This document shows positions 18,742 through 27,699 of a stretch of 64,000 nt of DNA, piece after piece. Origin of the DNA: Lederbergia citri (GTDB lineage Bacteria; Bacillota; Bacilli; Bacillales; Bacillaceae_C). How positions within the stretch are numbered: the first letter of the stretch is position 1; each line of letters opens with the position of its first letter. Made by a program: the position numbers and the translations under genes. Location of the stretch: contig NZ_JAGYPG010000001.1 of the NCBI RefSeq assembly GCF_018343625.1, forward strand, positions 478,342-542,341. The letters run 5' to 3'. A model generated the notes under the pieces. It did not search any database and had not been told where the DNA came from. It saw only the letters and a program-made list of their open reading frames with translations.

Positions 18742-18756
18742 AACTTTGTGAAAAAT
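18742..18756 (+). promoter_or_regulatory. Possible CodY-binding box upstream of xerC
   Basis: AACTTTGTGAAAAAT matches the CodY consensus AATTTTCWGAAAATT with three mismatches. It lies 12 bases upstream of the -35 of the promoter for the operon that contains codY, which would fit autoregulation. Such A/T-rich matches are frequent by chance. Confidence 0.35.
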
Positions 18757-18768
18757 TTGTAACATTCA

Positions 18769-18797
18769 TTGCAACGTCCGGTAAATTGTGATAATAT
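18769..18797 (+). promoter_or_regulatory. Promoter of the xerC-hslV-hslU-codY operon
   Basis: TTGCAA at 18769-18774, 17-base spacer, TAATAT at 18792-18797 preceded by TG one base away (TGATAATAT). 25 bases separate it from the xerC ATG. Confidence 0.78.
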
Positions 18798-18822
18798 TTA
18801 GTAGCCTTTAAGGGGTGAAGCG

Positions 18823-19728
18823 ATGAATAAGTTTTCAGATGAATCAGTATACTCTTTTATTGAATACTTGCAAATTGAACGCAACTATTCCGATTACACG
18901 ATTAATTTTTATAAAAAAGATATTGAGCAATTTGCTTTGTTCATGAATGCACAAGGAATAAAGTCCTTTTCCGATGTAGAGTACGTCGATGCCCGACTTT
19001 TTGTAACAGAACTATATAACAAGAAATTAGCACGGGCAAGTGCTTCGAGAAAAATTTCCTGCCTTCGAAGTTTTTATAAATTTCTTTTGAGGGAAGAATT
19101 AGTGAAAGAAAATCCATTTGCACTAGTTATTCAACCGAAAGCGGGAGTAAAGATTCCTAATTTTTTTTATGAAGAAGAGATGAATGTACTTTTCGAAGCT
19201 TGCATGGATTCGACACCTTTAAGTATAAGAAATCTTGCATTGCTTGAATTGTTGTATGCTACAGGTATAAGGGTAAGTGAATGTGCAAATATTCAACTTA
19301 AAGATCTAGACTTTGATTTTTCAACCATCCTTGTAAAAGGAAAAGGCCGAAAAGAAAGATATGTTCCATTTGGGAGTTTCGCCTTTGACGCATTACAAAC
19401 CTACATACATCATGGGGCAAGAAATGAACTGATGAAAGGACAAGAAACTCATCAGTATTTATTTGTCAATTCTCGGGGTGGTCCCCTTACAGCGAGTGGA
19501 ATAAGTCATATCTTGAAAAAGGTGATAGAATCTGCGTCATTGACTGGGAAAATTCATCCTCATATGATTCGTCATTCGTTTGCAACTCATTTGCTTAACA
19601 ATGGGGCTGATATGAGAACGGTTCAAGAATTACTAGGACATTCTCACTTATCGTCCACTCAAGTATACACACATGTCACGAAAGAACATTTACGCAAAAC
19701 ATATATGAACCACCATCCCAGAGCATGA
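18823..19728 (+). CDS. xerC: Tyrosine recombinase XerC (CodV)
   Basis: Site-specific recombinase, 301 aa, that with XerD (RipX) resolves chromosome dimers at dif. The N-terminal SAM-like domain begins [16 protein letters not shown]; catalytic residues are visible: Arg150 in [19 protein letters not shown] with His and Arg, and nucleophile Tyr282 in QVYTHV. ATG 18823 follows AGGGGTG by 5 bases. It is the first gene of the codV-clpQ-clpY-codY operon of Bacilli; the hslV frame has an upstream ATG overlapping the xerC stop. Confidence 0.96.
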   Translation: MNKFSDESVYSFIEYLQIERNYSDYTINFYKKDIEQFALFMNAQGIKSFSDVEYVDARLFVTELYNKKLARASASRKISCLRSFYKFLLREELVKENPFALVIQPKAGVKIPNFFYEEEMNVLFEACMDSTPLSIRNLALLELLYATGIRVSECANIQLKDLDFDFSTILVKGKGRKERYVPFGSFAFDALQTYIHHGARNELMKGQETHQYLFVNSRGGPLTASGISHILKKVIESASLTGKIHPHMIRHSFATHLLNNGADMRTVQELLGHSHLSSTQVYTHVTKEHLRKTYMNHHPRA

Positions 19729-19751
19729 TAAAAGATGAGGGAGGAAAGAAA

Positions 19752-20294
19752 ATGGACCAATTTCATGCTACAACAATATTTGCCGTCCAGCATAATGGAA
19801 AAAGTGCGATGGCTGGAGACGGTCAAGTAACATTTGGAAATGCAGTAGTAATGAAACATACAGCAAGAAAAGTCCGTAAACTTTTTAATGGGAAAGTTTT
19901 GGCAGGATTTGCAGGTTCGGTAGCTGATGCCTTCACATTGTTTGAAAAATTCGAAAGTAAACTTCAGGAATATAACGGAAACCTTCAACGTGCAGCAGTT
20001 GAGCTGGCGAAAGAGTGGAGAAGCGATAAAGTATTGCGCAAACTTGAAGCGATGTTAATTGTCATGGATAAAGAGAATCTGTTACTTGTGTCTGGTACTG
20101 GAGAAGTTATTGAACCGGACGATGGGATTCTTGCTATCGGTTCAGGTGGCCATTATGCACTCGCTGCAGGAAGAGCGTTAAAAAATTATGGAGCCGATCA
20201 CTTAAGTGCAAAGGAAATGGCAAAAGCTTCTTTGGAAATTGCAGCAGATATTTGTGTTTACACGAATAGAAATATAATTGTGGAAGAACTTTAA
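19752..20294 (+). CDS. hslV: ATP-dependent protease subunit HslV (ClpQ/CodW)
   Basis: Peptidase subunit, 180 aa, of the HslUV two-component protease. ATG 19752 is 7 bases after GGGAGG and gives [16 protein letters not shown]; the ATG at 19725 lies before the ribosome site. B. subtilis CodW begins MSSFHATT and is reported to use an N-terminal serine; here Ser is absent, so the nucleophile would be Thr7 (or Thr8) after removal of the leader residues, as in E. coli HslV. Conserved: [47 protein letters not shown]. Confidence 0.96.
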   Translation: MDQFHATTIFAVQHNGKSAMAGDGQVTFGNAVVMKHTARKVRKLFNGKVLAGFAGSVADAFTLFEKFESKLQEYNGNLQRAAVELAKEWRSDKVLRKLEAMLIVMDKENLLLVSGTGEVIEPDDGILAIGSGGHYALAAGRALKNYGADHLSAKEMAKASLEIAADICVYTNRNIIVEEL

Positions 20295-20329
20295 AAAACT
20301 TAAAACATCGCTTTAAAGGAGGGTACGGT

Positions 20330-21748
20330 TTGGCATCTGAAAAAAAAGGATTTAATATGACCCCTAGAGAAATCGTGGAAAAGCTAGATCAATTTATCAT
20401 TGGTCAGAAAGAAGCGAAGAGAGCTGTAGCGGTAGCACTTCGAAACCGATATCGAAGAGGATTATTGAGTCCCGATATGCGAGACGAAATCATTCCAAAA
20501 AATATATTAATGATTGGTCCAACAGGTGTAGGTAAAACCGAAATTGCTAGACGCATGGCAAAACTTGTTGGTGCGCCATTCGTTAAAGTAGAGGCAACAA
20601 AGTTTACAGAAGTAGGTTATGTCGGTCGTGACGTGGAATCGATGGTCCGTGATTTAATGGAAACATCGATTAGAATTGTAAAAGAAGAAAAAATGGAAGA
20701 AGTAAAAGATTTAGCTGAAAAGCATGCGAATAATCGGTTAGTAGAACTGCTAGTACCAGCGAAGAAAAAAGCAGAAGGATTTAAAAATCCATTTGAAATG
20801 ATCTTTGGCGGCGGGCAGCAAGAAACAGAAGATGATGATTTGGAAAAGCAAGAAGAAATGAGTATCCGAGAGAAGAGAAGATTCATCGCTCAAAAATTAG
20901 CAAACGGTGAATTGGAAAATGAGATGGTCCAAGTTGAAGTAGAAGAACAACAGCCGTCGATGTTTGATATGCTGCAAGGTTCCGGTATGGAGCAAATGGG
21001 CATGAATATGCAGGATGCGCTAAGCAACTTAATACCGAAGAAAAAGAAAAAACGAAACTTAGCAGTGAAAGACGCGCGCATCGTTTTAACAAATGATGAA
21101 GCTCAAAAATTAATTGATATGGATGATGTTTCGCAGACGGCGATAATAAGGGCAGAGCAAACAGGAATTATTTTTATCGATGAAATCGATAAAATTGCAA
21201 GTAGAGGAAACTCCAGCTCGAATGTTGATGTATCAAGAGAAGGTGTGCAGCGCGATATTTTACCTATTGTTGAAGGGTCGACAGTGGTAACAAAATATGG
21301 TCCTGTTAAAACTGATTTTATATTGTTTATCGGAGCGGGAGCCTTCCATATATCTAAGCCATCTGATTTAATTCCTGAGCTGCAAGGACGTTTTCCTATA
21401 CGTGTGGAACTAGGTAAGCTCTCTGTCGAAGATTTTGTCAGCATTCTTACAGAGCCTGATAATGCATTGATTAAACAATATATTGCATTATTGGAAACGG
21501 AAGGTATACAAATCGAATTTTCTGACGATGCTATTTACAGACTTGCCGAGATTGCCTTCAATGTCAATCAAGAAACGGATAATATTGGGGCAAGACGTCT
21601 TCATACAATAATGGAAAAACTTCTCGAAGATTTATCTTTTGAGGCACCTGATGTAGCGATGGGAACGATCAAGATTACTAAGCATTATGTCGATGAAAAA
21701 CTTGCTGTTATTTCCAAAGATAAGGACTTAAGCCAGTTTATTCTATAA
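20330..21748 (+). CDS. hslU: ATP-dependent protease ATPase subunit HslU (ClpY/CodX)
   Basis: AAA+ unfoldase, 472 aa, partner of HslV. TTG 20330 starts 6 bases after AAAGGAGGG. Walker A GPTGVGKT at residues 63-70; the pore motif GYVGRDVE; an acidic, charged I domain (about residues 110-250) recognising substrates; Walker [12 protein letters not shown]; sensor 1 FIGAGAFH and sensor 2 GARRLHT. The C-terminus DLSQFIL is the tail inserted into HslV. The gap to codY is about 100 bases without a clear terminator. Confidence 0.97.
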   Translation: MASEKKGFNMTPREIVEKLDQFIIGQKEAKRAVAVALRNRYRRGLLSPDMRDEIIPKNILMIGPTGVGKTEIARRMAKLVGAPFVKVEATKFTEVGYVGRDVESMVRDLMETSIRIVKEEKMEEVKDLAEKHANNRLVELLVPAKKKAEGFKNPFEMIFGGGQQETEDDDLEKQEEMSIREKRRFIAQKLANGELENEMVQVEVEEQQPSMFDMLQGSGMEQMGMNMQDALSNLIPKKKKKRNLAVKDARIVLTNDEAQKLIDMDDVSQTAIIRAEQTGIIFIDEIDKIASRGNSSSNVDVSREGVQRDILPIVEGSTVVTKYGPVKTDFILFIGAGAFHISKPSDLIPELQGRFPIRVELGKLSVEDFVSILTEPDNALIKQYIALLETEGIQIEFSDDAIYRLAEIAFNVNQETDNIGARRLHTIMEKLLEDLSFEAPDVAMGTIKITKHYVDEKLAVISKDKDLSQFIL

Positions 21749-21850
21749 GAGTTTTATGTAATATCCGTCAGGGAATGTTATGAATAGTGGCTATATATTT
21801 TGCTGAAGTGAATTTATATAGAATTGTAATAATTTTAGGAGGAGAAACTA

Positions 21851-22630
21851 TTGGAACTATTATCTAGAACAAGAACTATTAATGCAATGCTACAAAGAGC
21901 TGCGGGAAAACCCGTAAATTTTAAAGAAATGTCAGAAACACTAAGCTCCGTTATTCAGGCAAATATTTTCGTATTAAGTCGCAGAGGTAAATTGTTAGGT
22001 TATGCAATCAATCAAGCAATTGAAAATGAAAGAATGAAAAAAATGCTTGAAGATAGACAATTCCCTGAAGAATATACAAAAAGCTTATTCAATATTACTG
22101 AAACTTCTTCTAACCTTGGTGTTGATAGTGAGTACACTGCGTTTCCAGTTGAGAATAAAGAGTTGTTCAATAATGGTTTAACAACGATAGTACCAATTAA
22201 CGGCGGAGGGGAACGTCTTGGAACGTTGATTCTCGCACGTTTAGAAGATGAGTTTCAAGATGATGATCTAATCTTAGCTGAATATGGTGCAACTGTTGTA
22301 GGCATGGAGATTTTACGAGAAAAATCTGAAGAAATTGAGGAAGAAGCAAGAAGCAAAGCTGTCGTACAAATGGCAATCAGTTCATTATCTTACAGTGAAC
22401 TAGAGGCTATCGAACATATTTTTGAAGAATTAAATGGGAATGAAGGACTGCTCGTTGCTTCGAAAATTGCCGATCGTGTAGGAATTACACGTTCAGTCAT
22501 TGTAAATGCTTTGAGAAAGCTTGAAAGTGCCGGCGTAATTGAATCCCGTTCTCTAGGTATGAAGGGAACATATATTAAAGTGTTAAATTCCAAATTTCTT
22601 AAAGAACTTGAGAAAATTAAATCAAACTAA
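21851..22630 (+). CDS. codY: GTP-sensing global transcriptional repressor CodY
   Basis: CodY, 259 aa, the exact family length, senses GTP and branched-chain amino acids and represses stationary-phase genes. TTG 21851 follows AGGAGG (21837-21842) by 8 bases. The N-terminal GAF domain covers residues 1-155, with RRGKLLGY and [13 protein letters not shown]; a linker helix [16 protein letters not shown]; and the winged HTH with [19 protein letters not shown] as recognition region. In B. subtilis CodY controls the fla/che promoter, which here lies immediately downstream. Confidence 0.98.
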   Translation: MELLSRTRTINAMLQRAAGKPVNFKEMSETLSSVIQANIFVLSRRGKLLGYAINQAIENERMKKMLEDRQFPEEYTKSLFNITETSSNLGVDSEYTAFPVENKELFNNGLTTIVPINGGGERLGTLILARLEDEFQDDDLILAEYGATVVGMEILREKSEEIEEEARSKAVVQMAISSLSYSELEAIEHIFEELNGNEGLLVASKIADRVGITRSVIVNALRKLESAGVIESRSLGMKGTYIKVLNSKFLKELEKIKSN

Positions 22631-22637
22631 ATTTCAC

Positions 22638-22675
22638 AAAAAAGTTACTAGATATTTTTATCTAGTAACTTTTTT
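22638..22675 (+). terminator. Intrinsic terminator after codY
   Basis: A perfectly symmetrical stem: AAAAAAGTTACTAGATA and TATCTAGTAACTTTTTT around TTTT. The T-run follows without a break, and A-run on the left makes it potentially bidirectional. Confidence 0.92.
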
Positions 22676-22717
22676 ATTGTTTTTTTTGGGAAATTATTAC
22701 TTTTAAGGAGGTAGTTT

Positions 22718-22960
22718 ACTCTATTTCAGCTCCAAGCAACTAACAATCTTTCGGATTCTTTCAACGATAAGCCACCTAGGGGCTCTAGGTCAAATAACCT
22801 CCAGACCAAAAGTTGAAGAACAATTTCTGGGTTTGGAGAACAACCTCTTATCTACCCCTAATCAATCGTTACCGCTTATAGTAGCTCACCATGTACCCTT
22901 TATCTCGTTAAAATCCTATAAAGTTTGTACGTCGCTGAACAGGCGATTACGCAATTATTC
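22718..22960 (+). repeat. Family A intergenic repeat, diverged composite copy
   Basis: In the 476-base codY-flgB gap (22631-23106). Starts with a weak TTTCAGCTCCAAGC, contains CTAGGTCAAATAACCTCC (shared with the copy at 5282) and GTACGTCGCTGAACAGGCG (shared with copies at 14,771 and 18,381), so it combines features of the short and long forms. Boundaries are approximate. The gap's last 120 bases hold the fla/che promoter region. Confidence 0.6.
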
Positions 22961-22995
22961 TTGAGACTTAAGAACTATTTTGTCTAGAATTGGGG

Positions 22996-23065
22996 AATTT
23001 TATCGGAAAATTGTAGTACCATGTGTAGACGTAATATGACAAAAACATTACAATGTATGTATGGT
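22996..23065 (+). promoter_or_regulatory. fla/che operon promoter region with CodY-like palindrome
   Basis: AATTTTATCGGAAAATT (22996-23012) has the two CodY half-sites AATTTT and AAAATT but spaced two bases wider than consensus; ungapped it has four mismatches. Downstream, ATGACA (23036-23041) with TATGGT (23060-23065), 18-base spacer, is a weak SigA-type promoter; TTGTAG (23011-23016) with TAATAT (23032-23037) has only a 15-base spacer. No SigD-type promoter (TAAA-N15-GCCGATAT) seen. The exact promoter is uncertain. Confidence 0.4.
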
Positions 23066-23106
23066 AAAACTAACCAGAATAGATAAAAAGAAGAGTGGTG
23101 TCGAAA

Positions 23107-23496
23107 TTGCAATTATTCTCTGGTAATATTCAAACGCTTGAAAAAGCCTTGAATTATTCGTCACTTAAACAAAAAACAATTGCTCAGAATATCGCAAATG
23201 TAGACGTACCGAATTATAAAGCAAAAGCAGTAAGTTTTAAGGAAGTATTGGCGGATTCTTCTAGTCAAATCGAAGCTAATAGAACTGATCCGCGCCACTT
23301 TCGATTTACTGTCGGCAGTGAAGGACCTCAAATTTATACAAAACATAATACTGAATACAATCACAATGGAAACAACGTAGACATTGACAATGAAATGTCT
23401 GACATGGCAGCCAATCAAATCTATTACCAAGCCTTAATTGAAAGATTAAATGGAAAATTTTCTACCCTTCAAAACGTAATAAAAGGAGGAAGATAA
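23107..23496 (+). CDS. flgB: Flagellar basal-body rod protein FlgB
   Basis: Proximal rod protein, 129 aa as in B. subtilis. TTG 23107 is preceded by GAGTGGTG with about 6 bases spacing and gives MQLFSGNIQTLEKAL; GTG codons at 23095 and 23098 would lie inside the ribosome site. The rod-family motif IAQNIANVDVPNYKAKAV near the N-terminus and the C-terminal coiled-coil partner region (QIYYQALIERLNGKF) are present. It heads the fla/che operon, 2 bases short of flgC. Confidence 0.96.
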   Translation: MQLFSGNIQTLEKALNYSSLKQKTIAQNIANVDVPNYKAKAVSFKEVLADSSSQIEANRTDPRHFRFTVGSEGPQIYTKHNTEYNHNGNNVDIDNEMSDMAANQIYYQALIERLNGKFSTLQNVIKGGR

Positions 23497-23497
23497 C

Positions 23498-23953
23498 TTG
23501 TCTATGTTTCACAGTATGGGAATAACGTCCTCCGCACTTACTGCGCAAAGATTAAGGATGGATGTTATTTCATCGAATATGGCAAATGTCGATACGACAC
23601 GTGGAAAATACGTGGATGGCCAGTGGCAGCCATATACAAGAAAAATGGTAGTAATGCAGCCGAAAGAATCGTCGTTTTCATCAATTTTTAACCAAACGCT
23701 CGGCAGTAATGGAAATAACAAAATGAATGGTGTGAAAGTTTCAAATATTGTAGAAGATGATACGCCATATCGACTTGTGTACGATCCTCAACATCCGGAT
23801 GCAAATGAAGAAGGCTATGTCCAAATGCCGAATGTGGACCCGTTGAAAGAAATGGTTGACTTAATGAGCGCAACTCGTTCATATGAAGCGAACGTTACCG
23901 TTTTTAATGCATCCAAATCCATGTATATGAAAGCTTTAGAGTTAGGAAAGTAA
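23498..23953 (+). CDS. flgC: Flagellar basal-body rod protein FlgC
   Basis: Proximal rod protein, 151 aa. TTG 23498 sits 8 bases after AGGAGG; ATG 23504 would be 14 bases away. The N-terminal motif MDVISSNMANVDTTRGKYV and C-terminal NVDPLKEMVDLMSATRSYEANVT are standard for FlgC. Built by the flagellar export apparatus together with FlgB and FliE into the axial rod. Confidence 0.97.
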   Translation: MSMFHSMGITSSALTAQRLRMDVISSNMANVDTTRGKYVDGQWQPYTRKMVVMQPKESSFSSIFNQTLGSNGNNKMNGVKVSNIVEDDTPYRLVYDPQHPDANEEGYVQMPNVDPLKEMVDLMSATRSYEANVTVFNASKSMYMKALELGK

Positions 23954-23975
23954 AATTAGGAGGCAATAAACCATT

Positions 23976-24281
23976 ATGCCGATCAATAGTGTTAACATAG
24001 GAAACGTTCAGTTTAATAATGTGAATAATAATGCAAAAAATGAACTTCATGCTCAAAATAGTACAAATTTTAAGGATATGTTGAAAAAAGCAATAGATGA
24101 GGTTAATAACGCTCAAGTACAATCAGATATTGCTACAGATAAATTAGCAAGAGGAGAAAATATTGAACTTCATGAAGTAATGATCACTGCTCAAAAAGCA
24201 TCGATCACAATGCAAGCAGCACTTGAAATTCGTAATAAAGCTGTTGAAGCATATCAAGAAATGATGAGAATGCAAGTTTAG
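23976..24281 (+). CDS. fliE: Flagellar hook-basal body protein FliE
   Basis: FliE, 101 aa, links the MS-ring to the rod and opens export of rod proteins. Recognised by the FKDMLKKAIDEVNNAQ segment and the conserved ENIELHEVMITAQKASITMQ, and by position after flgC. ATG 23976 follows AGGAGG with a rather long spacing of 11 bases. Confidence 0.95.
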   Translation: MPINSVNIGNVQFNNVNNNAKNELHAQNSTNFKDMLKKAIDEVNNAQVQSDIATDKLARGENIELHEVMITAQKASITMQAALEIRNKAVEAYQEMMRMQV

Positions 24282-24332
24282 GGCTAATAAGGATTGCCTT
24301 TATAGATTTGCTGCATGGTAAGGGGCTTATAA

Positions 24333-25919
24333 ATGAAAGAGACAATAAACGAGAAAATAGCTAGTTTAAAAGAATACTGGACGAACAGAACAGGCAATCA
24401 AAAATTCATTTTACTTGGTTCAATTCTTACTGCCCTTATTTTAGTGGCTGGCATCTTCTATTTTGCCTCTAAAACCACATTAGTCCCATTGTATACGAAT
24501 TTAAAACCTTCAGAGACAGGTTCAATTAAAGAAAGTCTCGATGCAAAAGGAATTAAATCGGAAATTACAGATGGTGGAAAAACAATTAAGGTTCCAGAAG
24601 ATCAAGTTGATACATTGTTAGTAGAACTAGCTGCAGAAGGAATCCCGAAATCAGGAAATATCGATTATTCTTTTTTTGGTAATAATGCTGGGTTTGGTAT
24701 GACAGATAATGAGTTTAATGTACTAAAACTAGATGCAACCCAAACAGAACTAGCTGAATTGATGAAAAACATTGATGGAATCGAACAAGCTAATGTCATG
24801 ATAACTCTCCCTGAAAAAGGAATATTTTTAACGGATTCCAAAGCAGAAGCTTCTGCTTCCATCATATTGCAAACAAAGCCTGGTTACGAGTTCAGTGAAA
24901 AACAAATTAAATCACTATATCATCTAGTTTCAAAAAGCATACCGAACTTACCGGTGGAAAATATCGTAATCCGGAATCAATTCCTAGAATATTTTGATTT
25001 GGACAGTGAGCAGTATGCAAGCAACGGATATACTCAACAAATGCAAATAAAGAGTCAGGTTGAAAAAGATATCCAACGTCAAGTTCAAAATATGCTTGGA
25101 ACATTAATGGGCTTTGATAAAGTCGTAACATCCGTTACTGCTGATATAGACTTTACCCAAGAAAACCGAGAAGAAAACCTCGTTTCTCCAGTTGATGAAG
25201 AAAATATGAGAGGTATTGCTATAAGTGCCCATCGGATTACGGAAACATTTACTGGGAATGGGGATCAAGCGGGTGGGCTTACAGAATCTGGCGATAACAC
25301 CGATGTAGGAAATTCATATCTAGCAGGCAGTAACTCCAACGGTGACTATGAAAAAACAGAAGAAACGATTAACAACGAGATTAATAGAATTCGAAAAGAG
25401 ATCGTAGAAAGTCCATATAAAATTAGAGATCTAGGAATTCAAGTGATGGTGGAACCTCCAAATCCGGATGACATCAACTCATTTCCTGAAGATCGAAAAC
25501 AAGATATCCAAGAGCTACTCTCTACCATTATAAGGACATCTATCGACAAAGGCACTGGAACTGATTTATCGGATGATGCCATCCAAAATAAGATCGTTGT
25601 ATCTGTCCAGCCGTTCAATGGAAAGGTAGATGTTAAAACTAATCCAACCCCTACGCTTCCATGGTGGATTTATGTAATAGGTGGATTGTTACTCGTTGTA
25701 ATTGGTGTTCTACTATTCTTAATATTACGCAAGAGAAGAAGTGAAGAGGACGAAGACGAGGATTTAGAAGAAATGATTAATGAACCAATTGAAATTCCTG
25801 AATTAAATGAAGAAGTATTGACAGAATCGGGAATGCGAAGAAAACAGCTTGAAAAATTGGCAAAGGAAAAACCAGACGAGTTTGCCAAATTATTGCGTAC
25901 ATGGTTAGCAGAGGATTAG
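24333..25919 (+). CDS. fliF: Flagellar MS-ring protein FliF
   Basis: FliF, 528 aa, forms the membrane MS-ring on which the flagellum assembles. Two membrane segments flank a large extracytoplasmic ring-building part: FILLGSILTALILVAGIFYF (about residues 25-44) and WWIYVIGGLLLVVIGVLLFL (about 446-465). The RBM-type domain has TLPEKGIF and SASIILQTKPG. The cytoplasmic tail RTWLAED at the C-terminus binds FliG. ATG 24333 follows AAGGGG. The gap upstream is 51 bases. Confidence 0.97.
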   Translation: MKETINEKIASLKEYWTNRTGNQKFILLGSILTALILVAGIFYFASKTTLVPLYTNLKPSETGSIKESLDAKGIKSEITDGGKTIKVPEDQVDTLLVELAAEGIPKSGNIDYSFFGNNAGFGMTDNEFNVLKLDATQTELAELMKNIDGIEQANVMITLPEKGIFLTDSKAEASASIILQTKPGYEFSEKQIKSLYHLVSKSIPNLPVENIVIRNQFLEYFDLDSEQYASNGYTQQMQIKSQVEKDIQRQVQNMLGTLMGFDKVVTSVTADIDFTQENREENLVSPVDEENMRGIAISAHRITETFTGNGDQAGGLTESGDNTDVGNSYLAGSNSNGDYEKTEETINNEINRIRKEIVESPYKIRDLGIQVMVEPPNPDDINSFPEDRKQDIQELLSTIIRTSIDKGTGTDLSDDAIQNKIVVSVQPFNGKVDVKTNPTPTLPWWIYVIGGLLLVVIGVLLFLILRKRRSEEDEDEDLEEMINEPIEIPELNEEVLTESGMRRKQLEKLAKEKPDEFAKLLRTWLAED

Positions 25920-25931
25920 GAGGAGTTACTA

Positions 25932-26939
25932 TTGTCTAGAAAAGGATTGACTGGAAAGCAAAAGGCAGCCATTCTCTTAATTTCGCTTGGACCCGATGTT
26001 GCATCATCTGTGTATAAGCATTTGACAGAAGAAGAAATGGAAAAATTAACATTGGAAATTTCTAGTGTGAGAAAAGTTGACTCCTCCGCAAAAGAAGATG
26101 TAATGGATGAGTTCCATAATATCGCAATAGCACAAGATTATATAACCCAAGGTGGTATCGGCTACGCAAAGACAGTTTTGGAAAAAGCACTTGGAGCTGA
26201 ACAAGCCATGAGCATTATTAATAGGCTTACTTCTTCTTTACAAGTTCGGCCATTTGACTTTGCCAGAAAGGCTGATGCGGGTCAGATTTTAAATTTTATC
26301 CAGAATGAACATCCACAAACGATTGCACTTATTTTATCTTATTTAGATCCTGAGAAAGCAGGTCAAATCTTATCTGAGTTGCCGCAAGATAAGCAGACAG
26401 ATATTGCAAAGCGAATTGCTGTAATGGACCGTACATCACCTGAAGTCATTAGTGAGATTGAAAGTATTCTAGAGCGAAAGCTGTCAGCGACCGTTACTCA
26501 AGATTACACTCAAACAGGTGGAATTGAAGCAGTCGTCGACGTATTAAATGGTGTCGACCGTGCAACGGAAAAGACCATTTTAGATGCTCTTGAAATTGAA
26601 GATCCTGTTTTAGCGGAAGAAATTAAAAAGCGAATGTTTGTATTCGAAGATATTGTTACGCTCGACAATAGATCTATTCAACGAATTATTCGCGAGTGTG
26701 ACAATGAAGATTTATTGCTAGCGCTTAAGATTTCAAGTGATGAAGTGAAAGATGTCATTTATCGAAATATGTCAACACGAATGGTTGAAACGATAAAAGA
26801 AGAAATGGAATTTATGGGACCTGTAAGATTAAGAGATGTAGAGGAAGCTCAGACAAAAATTGTCGGCATTATACGTAGACTTGAGGAATTAGGCGAAATC
26901 ATCGTGGCGCGTGGTGGAGGAGACGATATTATTGTCTAA
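25932..26939 (+). CDS. fliG: Flagellar motor switch protein FliG
   Basis: FliG, 335 aa, rotor torque ring component contacting MotA. TTG 25932 follows AGGAGGAG. Conserved: KQKAAILLISLGPDVA (FliF-binding N domain), EHPQTIALILSYLDPEKAG (the EHPQ motif), and the C-terminal torque helix IQRIIRECDNEDLLLALK with GPVRLRDVEEAQ. The gene overlaps fliH by 8 bases. Confidence 0.98.
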   Translation: MSRKGLTGKQKAAILLISLGPDVASSVYKHLTEEEMEKLTLEISSVRKVDSSAKEDVMDEFHNIAIAQDYITQGGIGYAKTVLEKALGAEQAMSIINRLTSSLQVRPFDFARKADAGQILNFIQNEHPQTIALILSYLDPEKAGQILSELPQDKQTDIAKRIAVMDRTSPEVISEIESILERKLSATVTQDYTQTGGIEAVVDVLNGVDRATEKTILDALEIEDPVLAEEIKKRMFVFEDIVTLDNRSIQRIIRECDNEDLLLALKISSDEVKDVIYRNMSTRMVETIKEEMEFMGPVRLRDVEEAQTKIVGIIRRLEELGEIIVARGGGDDIIV

Positions 26940-27699
26940 GCTAATAAAAAATAGTTCATCACAACTACTTAATAATGATGCAAAAGTGATTAAGGTTAGA
27001 AAAATAGAATCCTTACATCAAGAACACGATGAACAGATTAATCAAACCATATTTATGGAAGAAAGAGCAGAAATTCTACGCAATGCAGAGCTAGAAGCTC
27101 AAAAACTTCTTGAGGAAGCCAAGTTAAAAGTAGATCAAATGATCGAGCAAGTGGAGATGCGTCGAACTGAATGGCAAGAAGAAGAGCAAAGGCTCGCAAG
27201 TGAAGCGTATGAAAAAGGTCTCCATCTAGGAATAGAAGAAGGCAGGCAAAATGGCTACACCGAATACGCAAGCTTAATCGAAAAAGCGAAGGATGTTGTT
27301 GATTCTTCGAAAAAAGCTTTTCAAAGCTATCTTGAAAGTTCAGAACCAACGATTGTTGAAATTGCCATAAAAGCTGCGGAACGAATTATGTATACGAGCT
27401 TGGCTGATGAAGAAGAGAGATTTATTCCACTCGTAAAAAGAGCGCTTAAAGAAGCTAAAGATTTTAAAGAAGTTCAGATTCATGTTCATCCGTTGCAGTA
27501 TGAACTTTTACTATCGGAAAAAAATGAATTAGACGCAATATTCCCGCACGGAATTCAATGTTTTATTTATCCAGATGAGGATTTGGAAGAATATTCGTGC
27601 TTTATAGAATCTGAGAATGGCAGAATTGATGCAAGCGTATCTAGCCAGCTTGTTGAGTTAAAAAAGAACTTAATGGAATTACTTAAGGGCGATGATTAA
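26932..27699 (+). CDS. fliH: Flagellar assembly protein FliH
   Basis: FliH, 255 aa, negative regulator/stator of the export ATPase FliI. TTG 26932 lies 9 bases after GGAGGAG and overlaps the fliG end, giving MSKLIKNSSS; a longer GTG start inside fliG is less likely. A long charged coiled coil (about residues 35-110) precedes the globular C-terminal domain with VEIAIKAAERIMYTSL and IHVHPLQYELL, resembling V-type ATPase subunit E. fliI starts in the stop codon. Confidence 0.94.
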   Translation: MSKLIKNSSSQLLNNDAKVIKVRKIESLHQEHDEQINQTIFMEERAEILRNAELEAQKLLEEAKLKVDQMIEQVEMRRTEWQEEEQRLASEAYEKGLHLGIEEGRQNGYTEYASLIEKAKDVVDSSKKAFQSYLESSEPTIVEIAIKAAERIMYTSLADEEERFIPLVKRALKEAKDFKEVQIHVHPLQYELLLSEKNELDAIFPHGIQCFIYPDEDLEEYSCFIESENGRIDASVSSQLVELKKNLMELLKGDD

